From an uncultured Pirellulaceae bacterium (GTDB lineage Bacteria; Planctomycetota; Planctomycetia; Pirellulales; Pirellulaceae), in NCBI GenBank assembly GCA_905480235.1, contig CAJQPP010000054.1, forward strand, positions 1-64,000: 64,000 nt of DNA, written 5' to 3'. Of this stretch, positions 1-8,979 are shown one piece after another (position 1 is the stretch's first letter; every line of letters starts with the position of its first letter). The notes below the pieces were generated by a model. It saw nothing but the letters and a program-made list of their open reading frames with translations. It was not told the DNA's origin and searched no databases. The position numbers and the translations under genes are program-made.

Positions 1-1110
1 GCAAACAGTGATCTTTAAGCGTTGGTTGCTCTCTAAACATCGCAACGCTTTTTGATAGACATCGAAGGCACCTTGGAGTCCAGCGGGCGAGATCAGTTCG
101 AGATTATCGGCAGACGTGTGGTATTCAGGATACTCAGCGTACTTGGTTCGCATCATGGAACAAACTGGAAGATCGACGCCCGGACTGCAATATTGCCGTT
201 CATCGCTACCTCGATCGAGAAACGAGTAACTGCGAAAATCGGGCTGAGTGCGTCTCAGCACGTGCTTCGCAACTTGATCAGCCAATGAATCCCCATCTCG
301 CGAGGGTAAATATGAATAAGCTCGGTCATCACCTACACAGGTAACCACGAAACCCGCGATTACGTTTTTTTGCAGCGTCTGCAAATGCTTACTGAGATAG
401 ACGATGGAGCCAATTGTTTCGGGAATAAATACAATTCGATAAGTCAAATTCCGATCAACTTCTGCTGTCAACCACCGAGCCAGAAGAGCCGTTACGGCGG
501 GGCCCGACAACTCATTATTGGCCATTGATGGATGGCAAACATAAGTGGATAACAAGACTTCCCTGTCCGTTTTCCCCGGTAGAATCAGCTCACCGTAATT
601 AAGCACTCCGGGCTCCAAATGACTATCGATGACAACGCGGTATCGGCCGCTTGAAAGTGATTTCCGCTGGTTATCGGACAAGCAAAATCCCCACCGAGGC
701 GTGTAATACGAAGTGACATAGGGAATCACATCCGGTTGCTCCGGCAAGGAATACAAATGCTGTTGTAGTTCGTCTAATTCCATCTCCCGATTGACGGGCA
801 AAGAATACCCGAGGACATGCAAATTCGATTTTTTGAAATCCACAATTTTCCTGCCGGTGGAATCCAGAATGTAAGCATCTCTGATATTCCATTCCGGAGG
901 AACGGTCCAATCAAAACACTGGGTCCCCGAGGGAACACTAAGAATCTGCAAGCCTGGCATTTGTCCGCGCAGAATTTCCAGTGATTCACGAACTCCTGCA
1001 CCTGTTAGACTTCGGCAAATTGGAAATAAGGTTTGACAAAGCCCATAAGCTAACTGGCCAGCACTTGGTTGACCCGTTAAAGCCTCGGTTTTTTTTCCCA
1101 ATGCAAACAT
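1..1110 (-). CDS. DUF4910-type (M28-like) aminopeptidase-domain protein, partial
   Basis: Runs off the left edge, so the C-terminus is missing; 370 codons are visible from ATG at 1110. Reading the minus strand gives an uninterrupted protein with the typical N-terminal region ([15 protein letters not shown] near residue 37, then [17 protein letters not shown]). Metal-binding-like segments follow in order: [20 protein letters not shown] (His193), GDDRAYSY (about 260), SDERQY (about 303) and EYHTSADN (His331). These match DUF4910/DUF2172 proteins, which have a zinc-aminopeptidase fold and often occur in polysaccharide clusters. The gene starts 33 bp after the acetyltransferase stop, so the two are probably co-transcribed. 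The substrate is unknown. Confidence 0.88.
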   Translation of the reverse strand, partial: MFALGKKTEALTGQPSAGQLAYGLCQTLFPICRSLTGAGVRESLEILRGQMPGLQILSVPSGTQCFDWTVPPEWNIRDAYILDSTGRKIVDFKKSNLHVLGYSLPVNREMELDELQQHLYSLPEQPDVIPYVTSYYTPRWGFCLSDNQRKSLSSGRYRVVIDSHLEPGVLNYGELILPGKTDREVLLSTYVCHPSMANNELSGPAVTALLARWLTAEVDRNLTYRIVFIPETIGSIVYLSKHLQTLQKNVIAGFVVTCVGDDRAYSYLPSRDGDSLADQVAKHVLRRTQPDFRSYSFLDRGSDERQYCSPGVDLPVCSMMRTKYAEYPEYHTSADNLELISPAGLQGAFDVYQKALRCLESNQRLKITVC

Positions 1111-1143
1111 ACCCAACGCCTTTATCCTAAAGCAGTGCGCAAT

Positions 1144-2004
1144 TTAAGCAGCCCGCGAAACTGCATTTCCAGCCACGGACTCACTGTTCGTTTCGAAGTC
1201 AGAAATTTGAAATCTTCGTCTTAACTCATCGTACTTTTGCTCGAGCACTGGACGACAGGAGGTCTTAAGCAAATAGAATGGATCTTGCTTGATTTTTCGC
1301 TGCCAAAACTCGTTCACCTCTCGTGCGTTCGCCACAATAACGGTTGGATCATCTCCATTTAGGTATTTGGCAATCCCAAGATCGCGAAGATCCTGCAGCA
1401 AACGATTGAAATCGTATTCGATTGCGGCCCCCAAAGGGCGAACATGAAATTTAGCGGTTACATCCCTGGATACGCCATCCTGAATCATCTTGCCGTGGAA
1501 ACTTTTGTCATAACGATAGACCGATTCGCAGAGATGTTCGGAGTGATGAATAAAGGTCACCGACCCAAACGGCGCTCCGTAAAACAAAATCGTACCGTTG
1601 CGTTTTACGAGTGTCGCAAAAATTGAATTTGGCCCGAACGGTTGAATGGGAGCCTCTTTTCCCAAGCTTGGATTCGGGCCGGTGCCTGCATATGAAAAGA
1701 CAGGGACCGCGGTTCTCCAATTCGCATGTTCCTTGTGAAAATAGCGGGTCAGTGCTCCGACTTGGGATTGCGTGTTGGTAACGTCAAATTCACCTCGGGA
1801 AGTAAATTCGTAATTGAAGGTCGGCATCCAAATCGGACGTTCCTCTGCCACCGTTCTCAAGACCTGACAATGATCCTCCAACAACTCCCGCTTGCCTCGA
1901 TATTCGGGAACGAAACGTGACGCTTTAAGAACATCCGAATGGATCATTAAGGGCCCCGCGTCACATGCCTCAAGCAACTTTCGCAGTGGTTTAATTGGGT
2001 CCAT
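1144..2004 (-). CDS. AAC(3)-fold N-acetyltransferase-like protein
   Basis: 286 aa with the layout of the aminoglycoside 3-N-acetyltransferase superfamily: N-terminal IHSDVLKASR, the segment IWMPTFNYEF (about residues 57-66), FGPNSIFATLVKRNGTILFYGAPFGSVTFIHH split across about 122-154, and the conserved His/Glu-containing HHSEHL. These enzymes transfer acetyl from acetyl-CoA to an amino group. It sits upstream of and close to a DUF4910 gene, a pairing seen in surface-sugar clusters, so an amino-sugar substrate is more likely than an antibiotic. A GGAG-type SD lies just upstream of the ATG. Confidence 0.8.
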   Translation of the reverse strand: MDPIKPLRKLLEACDAGPLMIHSDVLKASRFVPEYRGKRELLEDHCQVLRTVAEERPIWMPTFNYEFTSRGEFDVTNTQSQVGALTRYFHKEHANWRTAVPVFSYAGTGPNPSLGKEAPIQPFGPNSIFATLVKRNGTILFYGAPFGSVTFIHHSEHLCESVYRYDKSFHGKMIQDGVSRDVTAKFHVRPLGAAIEYDFNRLLQDLRDLGIAKYLNGDDPTVIVANAREVNEFWQRKIKQDPFYLLKTSCRPVLEQKYDELRRRFQISDFETNSESVAGNAVSRAA

Positions 2005-2352
2005 TCCAAACTCCGTTTTGGGGCCAAGGCTTCACGCCTAGATAATTGCACAGCCTAATTGACTACGCTATTTTTGGTAAAGATCAGATTCTATTCCCCA
2101 ACTTTTCCTGCGTTTTACTGAGTTCGAATCAGTTTCTCACGAGGTCGCAACCCAAACTGAAAACTGGCCAAGAGTTCGCCCAGGCGTTTTTTGAGGGAAA
2201 GCTCAGGATTTGTCCTGCCCGATCCGCCACCCAATCACCAATTGGGCTAGAAGTAAATGTACGGAACCGACCTGTACCGTTTACAAGGACAACTTGAAAG
2301 CCGGGAGAAAGGCAAAAAGAAGTGCGGCCCGACGCCTAACCGAGGCCGATTT
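2005..2352. other. Intergenic region without a recognised gene
   Basis: This 348 bp stretch separates two minus-strand genes. It holds the 3' side of the serine hydrolase transcript and the upstream region of the acetyltransferase. Short plus-strand frames here overlap each other and run into the hydrolase gene, so I do not count them as genes. I saw no strong hairpin with a T-run and no clear promoter. Confidence 0.6.
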
Positions 2353-3633
2353 TCAATCTTCTCTTTGCGTTGGCATAGGACGTGCAAGTACGCTGTCGAT
2401 CACTGCCTCCATGCGACTCATCGTGATGCTGCCTCGTGACTGGGTGAAATACAAGACGATTAAGCCTTGATCTGGCCAAGCCCACGCATAAGTCCCGTCC
2501 GAGCCGCTGTGCCCAAAGGCGACCACTTCCCCATTGTTGTCGTAAATCTGCATGAGCTGCCCGTAGGACGCTGCGAGGCCCGCGAACCCTGTCGGCATCG
2601 TTGTTTTTGAAACGGGAGTCACCATGCGAGCGATTGCAGCCTCGGACAATAAACGCTTTCCGTTGTACACCCCACCGTCCATTATCATCTGCATAAAACG
2701 AGCGTAATCGGTGGGCGTTGAGTAGCAGCCTTGGGCAAACATGGGGAAAGAAAAATAGGGCGTACCTTGCCAGCTCCAGAACTGTTTCCAACGGCCACGG
2801 CCTCCGGCATTTTTTCCCGCCACCCGCGACACCCGAACGTCATCCTTGTTCAGCAATGTGATCGAGTCACCCATCCCAAGGGGCTCAAACAGACGACGCT
2901 CAATCATTGCCTCCGCAGGTTCACCGATGACTTGCCCTATGACGGCACCAAGAGTGTCGACATTCGCATCCGCATAATGGTATTGCTCACCTGGCGCGAA
3001 GAGTCGAGGTCCGTACTCGCCCCAGTAGTCGGCAACTTCATCAATATTTTGGTACGCAGAGTAGTCCGACCAAAGCCTACCTGCAGATTTCATCGGCAAT
3101 CCACTGCGATGAGTTAACAGATGCTCGATGGTTATGTTGCGTGAGCCTTCATTGTCAAAAGAAACGAGGTACTTGGAAACAGGATCCGTGAGTTTCAACA
3201 CTCCCTCATCGATCAACATTTGTGCCGTTGCACCCACCAACGGCTTAGTCATGGAGCGAATACTAAAAATCGAATTCTTTGCAATCGATTGCTTCGCCAT
3301 CGGATCATCATGACCGAAAACCTCGTGCATCAAAGTACGCTGGTTTTTAATGATTAACAACTCCGCCCCAACGATCTCCTCAGCCTCAACAAACCCGCTT
3401 ACGAGTTCCGATAAACGGTCGATCACCGCTGACGACACCCCGAGATTCTGGGGCGTCGCTTTGGGAAAACGGAGTTCAAAAAAATCGTCCTGTTGGACCG
3501 GAACTTCGCCCTTTCCATTAACCCCATCTTGCGGTTGAAGAATTCCCGTCTGTTCTTTTAGTTCACCCTGTGCGTGGCAATTTCCTGACAACAGGATGAC
3601 GGTAAAACAGAATAGTAGGTAAGTGGATTTCAT
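2353..3633 (-). CDS. Exported serine hydrolase, beta-lactamase/class C esterase family
   Basis: 426 aa from ATG 3633, chosen because it begins a clean signal peptide (MKSTYLLFCFTVILLSG..CHA) and follows the SD AAAGGAAC; an upstream in-frame start would bury the signal. Motifs: SxxK as S127-M-T-K130, the second motif as Y220-A-D222 where the family normally has YxN, and the third as H375-S-G377. The core HLLTHRSGLP and YSTPTDYARFMQMIMDGG are typical of serine beta-lactamase-like esterases and D-peptidases. It probably acts outside the cytoplasm on an ester, amide or peptidoglycan-type substrate. The Asp in motif two is unusual. Confidence 0.88.
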   Translation of the reverse strand: MKSTYLLFCFTVILLSGNCHAQGELKEQTGILQPQDGVNGKGEVPVQQDDFFELRFPKATPQNLGVSSAVIDRLSELVSGFVEAEEIVGAELLIIKNQRTLMHEVFGHDDPMAKQSIAKNSIFSIRSMTKPLVGATAQMLIDEGVLKLTDPVSKYLVSFDNEGSRNITIEHLLTHRSGLPMKSAGRLWSDYSAYQNIDEVADYWGEYGPRLFAPGEQYHYADANVDTLGAVIGQVIGEPAEAMIERRLFEPLGMGDSITLLNKDDVRVSRVAGKNAGGRGRWKQFWSWQGTPYFSFPMFAQGCYSTPTDYARFMQMIMDGGVYNGKRLLSEAAIARMVTPVSKTTMPTGFAGLAASYGQLMQIYDNNGEVVAFGHSGSDGTYAWAWPDQGLIVLYFTQSRGSITMSRMEAVIDSVLARPMPTQRED

Positions 3634-4278
3634 TTTGTTCCTTTGAGACCATTCCAGTTCCCCAGTTTCGCATTTTTGCCAGCAGCAAAGCAAGGAAACT
3701 ATTCAATGCAGGCACCCATTTCTGAAGCAATATGAGCAAGAAGGTAAAACAGAGCGGTGCAAAACAATGGAAAAATGAATCCGCTTCATGGATTTGCGTT
3801 TGGATTGGGAGCAATTCACGTTTTGGAACTTGACTACGATTAGACGACAATGCTGCAATATGCGTTAACTAGCGGGTGCAAAATTGGAACTCCCTGCCCC
3901 CGCTGGTGATGGTGCCTTCAAGTACGTGGTCTCATTCGCGTTCCTTGATTAGGAGATCGCCGCAGTGGTTCATTTGACTCACCATGCCAGCGAAGGCGTA
4001 ACCGACGTCATGAACTGGGTAAGTGCCGTGATTATTTTGATCACGGGCTCTTAATTGGCTGTTCCGCTTGGAATCAAAGCCGAAAAATTCGAATGTTGTC
4101 AGCACTACACCGAGATGCTCGTAGGGCGCGTCCAAATCTCAATCTTCTAAAAACAGCATTTCAATGAAGGTGAAAAGAACAGCGACACAAAACCAACGCA
4201 AACTCGATGTTGTCCCCAAACTAGATTTTGGGGCTTGAGAAAGCCGAGAGTGAAGGCGCTGTTTTGTTAAAACCGTAG
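3634..4278. other. Intergenic region, no convincing gene
   Basis: 645 bp between the hydrolase start and tRNA-Leu. A 67-codon minus-strand frame (3932-4135) has a protein-like composition, but it opens with TTG directly after a stop and has no SD, so it is at best a gene remnant. No insertion-sequence ends, long repeats or terminators were seen. Confidence 0.55.
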
Positions 4279-4362
4279 TACCCGAGGCGGGACTTGAACC
4301 CGCACGTCCGTTAGGACACAGGATTTTAAATCCTGAGCGTCTGCCAATTCCGCCACTCGGGC
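4279..4362 (-). tRNA. tRNA-Leu (anticodon UAA)
   Basis: The minus strand folds as a class II tRNA. The acceptor stem GCCCGAG pairs with CTCGGGT (G1-U72 wobble, as in other Leu-UAA tRNAs). The D arm contains GGCGGAATTGGCAGAC, the anticodon stem is CAGGA/TCCTG around loop TTTAAAA, there is a long variable arm, and the T arm is GCGGG-TTCAAGT-CCCGC. The 3' CCA is not encoded (the bases after the discriminator are CTA), so CCA must be added after transcription. It is a single isolated tRNA gene. Confidence 0.97.
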
Positions 4363-4678
4363 TTTGCTGTGAGTGAAGATCGCAGATTGAACCCTAGATG
4401 ATCCAGATTGAATTCATATTGTCAACGGTGGCAATACGAATCTATGCGTCTTGACCCGCACCTTGAAACCAGACCGTACCAGATTCGAATGGGCCTAATC
4501 CTTTATTTTCTTGAAATATCAAGACTCCTGCCTGCGATTTCTTGGATGATTTATCGCATCCATGCCAAAGAAATCCGCCTGCTGGGATGTCAAGAATTCT
4601 ACGGCTTGTCATAATTCCAAGGGTCTCGGCAAGCTTGACAGGCGATCCAGCACTTACCATTCGAGGAATAAAACGATT
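4363..4678. other. Intergenic region between tRNA-Leu and the DUF1080 gene
   Basis: 316 bp forming the shared upstream region of the tRNA (minus) and the DUF1080 gene (plus). Small frames on both strands overlap each other and look like shadows. The only clear element is the SD-like AGGAAT before ATG 4679. Confidence 0.5.
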
Positions 4679-5440
4679 ATGAATGCCCCCATCACTTTCG
4701 CGTTGGCGATGTCCACACTCTTCGTTGGCGTTGGTTCATTTAACGGTTACTTGAGTGATCATTCCCTGACTTGCTGTGCTGTGGCTCAAAATCACGATGA
4801 AGTTCGACACGAGAAGAAAGAAAATCTTTTTAATGGCAAGGACCTAACCGGTTGGCATGTCGACGTGCCGCAAAAAGACAACGACCCAAACTGCCCCGCG
4901 ACTTTTCTAGTACGAGATGGAAAACTTGTCAGTCTGGGTAACCCTAACGGGCACCTGATAACCGATAAGTCTTTCCAAGATTACCGATTGGAAGTTGAAT
5001 ATCGATTTTCGGGCACTCCCGGTAATTGCGGCGTGCTGGTTCACGCTTCGACACCGCGAGCGCTTTACAAGATGTTCCCCAAGTCCATCGAAGTGCAAAT
5101 GAACCATCAACATGCCGGCGATTTTTGGTGCATCGCGGAAGACATCACTGTCCCCAACATGGTGGAGCGACGCGGACCGGAAAAGAACTGGGGAGTCGTG
5201 GAAGGAAAGGCTCGCCGTATTAAAAACCTCACCGATGACTCTGAAAAACCCGTCGGTGAATGGAATTCTATGACCATCGAATGCTTGGGGAATGAAGTCA
5301 AAGTGCACTTAAACGGTGACTTGGTTAATCACGGTTCACAGTGCACGGCCAAGAACGGGCAGATCGCCTTGCAGGCAGAGGGTAGCGAAGTCGAATTCAG
5401 AAAACTCACGCTCGTACCCATTGATTCATTCTCGAATTAG
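4679..5440 (+). CDS. Exported DUF1080 (3-keto-disaccharide hydrolase-like) protein
   Basis: 253 aa from ATG 4679, preceded by GAGGAAT; the open frame extends further upstream but this start opens a signal peptide (MNAPITFALAMSTLFVGVGS). The mature part is one concanavalin/LamG-like DUF1080 domain: ENLFNGKDLTGWH near residues 50-61, then FLVRDGKLVSLGNPNGHLIT, FQDYRLEVEYRF, GNCGVLVHAS, IEVQMNHQHAGDFW and, at the end, GQIALQAEGSEVEFRKLTL. Planctomycetes carry many paralogues of this family, and some members act on 3-keto-glycosides. It probably works in the periplasm on glycans. No operon partner is visible. Confidence 0.9.
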   Translation: MNAPITFALAMSTLFVGVGSFNGYLSDHSLTCCAVAQNHDEVRHEKKENLFNGKDLTGWHVDVPQKDNDPNCPATFLVRDGKLVSLGNPNGHLITDKSFQDYRLEVEYRFSGTPGNCGVLVHASTPRALYKMFPKSIEVQMNHQHAGDFWCIAEDITVPNMVERRGPEKNWGVVEGKARRIKNLTDDSEKPVGEWNSMTIECLGNEVKVHLNGDLVNHGSQCTAKNGQIALQAEGSEVEFRKLTLVPIDSFSN

Positions 5441-5687
5441 CCGCGACCGTCGATTTATCGCAGAGCCTTAAAATCCGATCGTAGGCCAATAATACCTGCG
5501 GAAAATCCCGTTCAACGTGGCGCTGCTTTCACCGCAGAACGCGTTTTCTCTCCAGACTACGGTCTTGAACGATTTCCAGAGGGAAATTCGTGAAAATCCC
5601 TCATGAATAAGAGCGTTTTTGAATCCAACCGGCTTCTGCTACGAAATCGCTACCAAAGTTAAACAATCTGAATGGAGTTTGCCTGAT

Positions 5688-6854
5688 ATGAAGTCGCTAA
5701 CGTTTTCGCTGTTGTTGGTCGCAACCCTACTTGTTGCCCAACCAGCAAATGCCCAAAACAAAACCATTGCTGAAACGGCTATCGAAGTCGGTAATTTCAA
5801 TACTTTAGTTGCTGCAGCCCAGGCTGCTGGTTTGGTAGACACACTCAATGGCAGTGCCGAGCTTACCGTCTTTGCACCGACCGATGAGGCATTTGCCAAA
5901 ATAGACCCCGAAACACTGGCGGCCTTGCTGAAGCCCGAGAATATCGACCAGCTCACCCAAATCCTAACTTATCACGTGGTTCCTGGCCGGGTGAACGCAG
6001 CCACCGCCTACGATTTGGATTTTGCGGGCACCGTCAACGGGCAACGCTTACCTATCAACCTACGTGGCAAGGGCTTGAAGGTCGGCGACGCCAACATCAA
6101 AGTCACTGACGTTCAATGCACCAACGGCGTCATCCATGTTATTGACACGGTTCTGATGCCGGCTCTTTCGAACATTCCTGCGACTGCTCAATCTGCCGGC
6201 CAGTTCAACACCCTCTTGGCCGCCGTCGGAGCAGCCGGACTCGCGGAGGTTTTGGCGGGCGACGGACCTTTCACCGTATTTGCACCTACGGACGAAGCGT
6301 TTGCAGCGTTGCCTGAAGGCACCGTCGAATCTTTGCTGAAGCCCGAGAACAAGCAACAATTAGTCGACATCCTGAAATACCATGTGATTTCCGGACGTGT
6401 TTACGACAACGACGCGGTTGCTGCCCAACGTGCGGAAACACTGCTAGGTCGTGGGGTCAACATTGGTTTGACAGCTGAAGGTATCAATGTAAACGACGCC
6501 CAAATCATTGCGAGAAATATTGACGCCTCCAACGGAGTGATCCACGTCATCGATAAAGTGCTGATTCCATCCAGCCTTTCCAGCCGCGAAGTCATGAACT
6601 CGCTCAATAGTGCGGTCGAGCGTGGGGCCCCCGTCTACAACGCGGGTCAGCACGGACAATGCTGTGAGATCTACATGCGTACGATGTCTGACATTATGGC
6701 CGCCGGCATCAATAATGCAGATGATCACACCATGAGCATGATTCGGCAAACCGTAAACCGTGCCGAAAACACCCACAGCATGACCGAACGAGCCTGGGTG
6801 TTGAGAGAAGGTATTGATTCGCTTTACGCCCGCATGGGTCAATTGCGAGACTAG
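5688..6854 (+). CDS. Exported protein with two fasciclin domains
   Basis: 388 aa. ATG 5688 is preferred over the upstream frame start because it opens a signal peptide (MKSLTFSLLLVATLLVAQPANA) with GGAG upstream. Two FAS1 domains follow: the first at about residues 27-157 with FNTLVAAAQAAGL, LTVFAPTDEAFAKI and NGVIHVIDTVL, the second at about 162-300 with FNTLLAAVGAAGL, FTVFAPTDEAFAAL and NGVIHVIDKVLIP. A C-terminal region of about 90 aa (CCEIYMRTMSDIM, then a Met- and Arg-rich helix) is not FAS1 and I do not recognise it. FAS1 domains mediate adhesion or ligand binding outside cells. A strong terminator follows. Confidence 0.93.
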   Translation: MKSLTFSLLLVATLLVAQPANAQNKTIAETAIEVGNFNTLVAAAQAAGLVDTLNGSAELTVFAPTDEAFAKIDPETLAALLKPENIDQLTQILTYHVVPGRVNAATAYDLDFAGTVNGQRLPINLRGKGLKVGDANIKVTDVQCTNGVIHVIDTVLMPALSNIPATAQSAGQFNTLLAAVGAAGLAEVLAGDGPFTVFAPTDEAFAALPEGTVESLLKPENKQQLVDILKYHVISGRVYDNDAVAAQRAETLLGRGVNIGLTAEGINVNDAQIIARNIDASNGVIHVIDKVLIPSSLSSREVMNSLNSAVERGAPVYNAGQHGQCCEIYMRTMSDIMAAGINNADDHTMSMIRQTVNRAENTHSMTERAWVLREGIDSLYARMGQLRD

Positions 6855-6871
6855 TTTTGTATTACACAAAT

Positions 6872-6919
6872 CGCTCGCCCATTCCTGTTTCCAACACGGA
6901 ATGAGCGAGCGTTTTTTTT
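6872..6919 (+). terminator. Rho-independent terminator after the fasciclin gene
   Basis: A 14-bp stem (6872-6885 with 6898-6911, one mismatch), a 12-nt loop, then eight T (6912-6919). It starts 18 bp after the fasciclin stop and ends 71 bp before the next gene's start, so the PQQ gene needs its own promoter. Confidence 0.93.
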
Positions 6920-6990
6920 GGATCCTCGCCAAATCTAAACAAGCACGATTTGTGGGTGGGGCTTTCACCGTAGAACTTCTGAAGGAACGT

Positions 6991-8319
6991 ATGATGTCAA
7001 ACGCGTTGTCATGGTTGGCCCTCTCAGCGATTATTTTTTGCCAAACTTCTCAAGCTCAAGATTGGCCCCAATTCCGCGGTCCCAACGGAAATGGAGTTCA
7101 GGAGACGTTGCAGCATCCTCTGGAATGGGGGGCGGACAAAAACATAGCTTGGAGCGTCGAGCTGGACGGCGGAGGCCTGGCTTCTCCGATTGTCACTGGC
7201 GATAAGATTTTCGTTGTCTCCGCCGTAGGTGCTCCGCTGCCGGTGAGTTTCTCGGAAGGCGTTCGCGATATGCGGCCCAAGCGGCCCGAGTCCGAGGTGA
7301 AATTTCAAGTGACCTGCCTGAATCTTAAAGACGGTTCTCAAGTTTGGCAGAAAACGCTACTTGAAAAGCGGCCTGACCACCCCATCCACGGTTCCAATTC
7401 ATTTGCGACCGAATCACCAGCAACCGATGGCGAACGCGTTTTTGTTTACTTTGCTGCGATCGGCATTGTCGCTGCATTGGATATGGACGGAAATGAACTG
7501 TGGCGTCAGGACATCGGTTCCTACCCCACAGGAAATGGTTTTGGATCTGGTAGCTCGTTAACACTGGGCGACGGCAATGTTTTTGTGCAGTGCGATAATG
7601 ATGATGATTCATTCGTCGTCGCATTTGACGCGAAATCGGGCGAAGAGAAATGGCGAAAGAAACGAAGTGGAAGAACTTCCTGGGCCACTCCGATGTTTTG
7701 GCAAAACGACAAAAGAAGCGAACTAATTACTTGCGGCTCCGGGTTTGTGACCTCCTATGACCCGGCTAACGGAGACGAGCTTTGGACCATGACCGGTATC
7801 GGCATGTCGTTCAGTGCCTCACCAGCAGCCGATAAAGAGAGAATATATTTCGGTAACAGCGGGCCTCGCAGCAGCGGTCCATTGGTTGCCGTATCCAGCG
7901 GAATGACGGGGGAACAAGTATTCGAGGCCAAAGCCGCAATCGAAAATCTCGCTTGGTCTAAAATGCAGGCCGGGCCAGGTATGGCATCACCCGTGGTTGC
8001 CGGTGGATACCTTTATATCCCGGGGAGAGGCATTCTCACTTGTTACGATGCGGAAAAGGGAAGCGTCGCATTCAAGGAACGCATGCCACTGCGGTCCATG
8101 GCTGCTTCGCTCTGGGGAGACGATAAACACGTGTTCCTGATTGATGAAAACGGAACCACGCTAGTCATTGGAACGGGACCTGAAATGGAGATCGTCGCGG
8201 AAAACGAACTTGACGACCTTTTCTGGTCGACACCTGCCGCTGCCGGCGATTCACTTTTACTGCGGGGTGTCAAAAAACTTTACTGCATCCGAGATGACGC
8301 GAAGGAAACAGGTAACTAA
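6991..8319 (+). CDS. Exported PQQ-binding-like beta-propeller protein
   Basis: 443 aa from ATG 6991 (an ATG-ATG doublet after GAAGGAACGT). This start gives a signal peptide (SNALSWLALSAIIFCQTSQA) followed at once by DWPQFRGPNGNG, the usual mature N-terminus of planctomycete outer-membrane-associated PQQ-like propellers. Repeated blades carry the tryptophan motif, for example LKDGSQVWQKTLL, DMDGNELWRQDIG, DAKSGEEKWRKKR and DPANGDELWTMTG. It probably forms a periplasmic scaffold; no evidence shows that it binds PQQ or acts as an enzyme. The stop is 2 bp before the SOUL gene, so the two likely form an operon. Confidence 0.92.
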   Translation: MMSNALSWLALSAIIFCQTSQAQDWPQFRGPNGNGVQETLQHPLEWGADKNIAWSVELDGGGLASPIVTGDKIFVVSAVGAPLPVSFSEGVRDMRPKRPESEVKFQVTCLNLKDGSQVWQKTLLEKRPDHPIHGSNSFATESPATDGERVFVYFAAIGIVAALDMDGNELWRQDIGSYPTGNGFGSGSSLTLGDGNVFVQCDNDDDSFVVAFDAKSGEEKWRKKRSGRTSWATPMFWQNDKRSELITCGSGFVTSYDPANGDELWTMTGIGMSFSASPAADKERIYFGNSGPRSSGPLVAVSSGMTGEQVFEAKAAIENLAWSKMQAGPGMASPVVAGGYLYIPGRGILTCYDAEKGSVAFKERMPLRSMAASLWGDDKHVFLIDENGTTLVIGTGPEMEIVAENELDDLFWSTPAAAGDSLLLRGVKKLYCIRDDAKETGN

Positions 8320-8321
8320 CG

Positions 8322-8918
8322 ATGCCCAACAACTCTCTGGTTTATATTGGTTTGGCAACGGTCGTCGTCGTTGTCTGCTGGTTCGGATGGAAAATGTCTT
8401 CAAGATCTGCTTACGAATCAGCTGAATACACCGTACTACGCAAAGATAATGCTTTCGAAATCCGCGAGTATCCAGACCTTTGGCTGGCTGCCACTCAGTC
8501 AGCCATCGATGCCCAAGGCGGAGACGGTGGTTTCATGAGACTGTTCCGGTACATCAGCGGGAATAACAACCAAGATAAAAAGATCGCCATGACAACACCG
8601 GTATTCATGGAACAAGATACCTCGGGGTCAGGCGAACAAATGGGATTCGTACTCCCAAAAACCGTAGCCGAGGGGGATATCCCCGAGCCATCCCAAGCAT
8701 CGGTTGAACTTCGCAAACGGGACGGCGGAAAATTTGCTGTGATAAGATTTGCAGGCAGAACGGACGGCCAAAGCATGTCCAAAGCTGAAACCAAGTTGCG
8801 AAACTGGATGCAGGAACAAGGACTCAGCGGACAAGACACTGCTGAGATGGCGGGCTACGATCCCCCCTGGATTCCCGGAATGTTTCGGCGCAATGAAGTC
8901 CTGATTCGCTTGAACTGA
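8322..8918 (+). CDS. Membrane-anchored SOUL/HEBP-type heme-binding protein
   Basis: 198 aa. An N-terminal membrane segment (about residues 6-23, LVYIGLATVVVVVCWFGW) is followed by a complete SOUL domain: EYTVLRKDNAFEIREYP, GGFMRLFRYISGNNNQDKKIAMTTPVFME, and the C-terminal YDPPWIPGMFRRNEVLIRL. The family is linked to heme or porphyrin binding in eukaryotes and its role in bacteria is unclear. The gene starts 2 bp after the PQQ-propeller stop and is presumably translated with it. The membrane anchor and exported neighbour suggest the domain faces the periplasm. Confidence 0.92.
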   Translation: MPNNSLVYIGLATVVVVVCWFGWKMSSRSAYESAEYTVLRKDNAFEIREYPDLWLAATQSAIDAQGGDGGFMRLFRYISGNNNQDKKIAMTTPVFMEQDTSGSGEQMGFVLPKTVAEGDIPEPSQASVELRKRDGGKFAVIRFAGRTDGQSMSKAETKLRNWMQEQGLSGQDTAEMAGYDPPWIPGMFRRNEVLIRLN

Positions 8919-8979
8919 CGCGAATCAGGTTTGTCGAAGCGTCCTCATTGACGGAGCGGTTGTCTAAATGCGGCGCGGT

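Noticed and set aside
1144-2004. Reading the AAC(3)-like gene as an antibiotic resistance gene
   Set aside because: The fold alone does not show resistance; the neighbour and lack of mobile elements favour sugar metabolism.
3932-4135. 67-codon minus-strand frame with protein-like composition
   Set aside because: It begins with TTG right after an in-frame stop, has no SD and matches no family I know. It could be a remnant, but evidence is too weak to call a gene.
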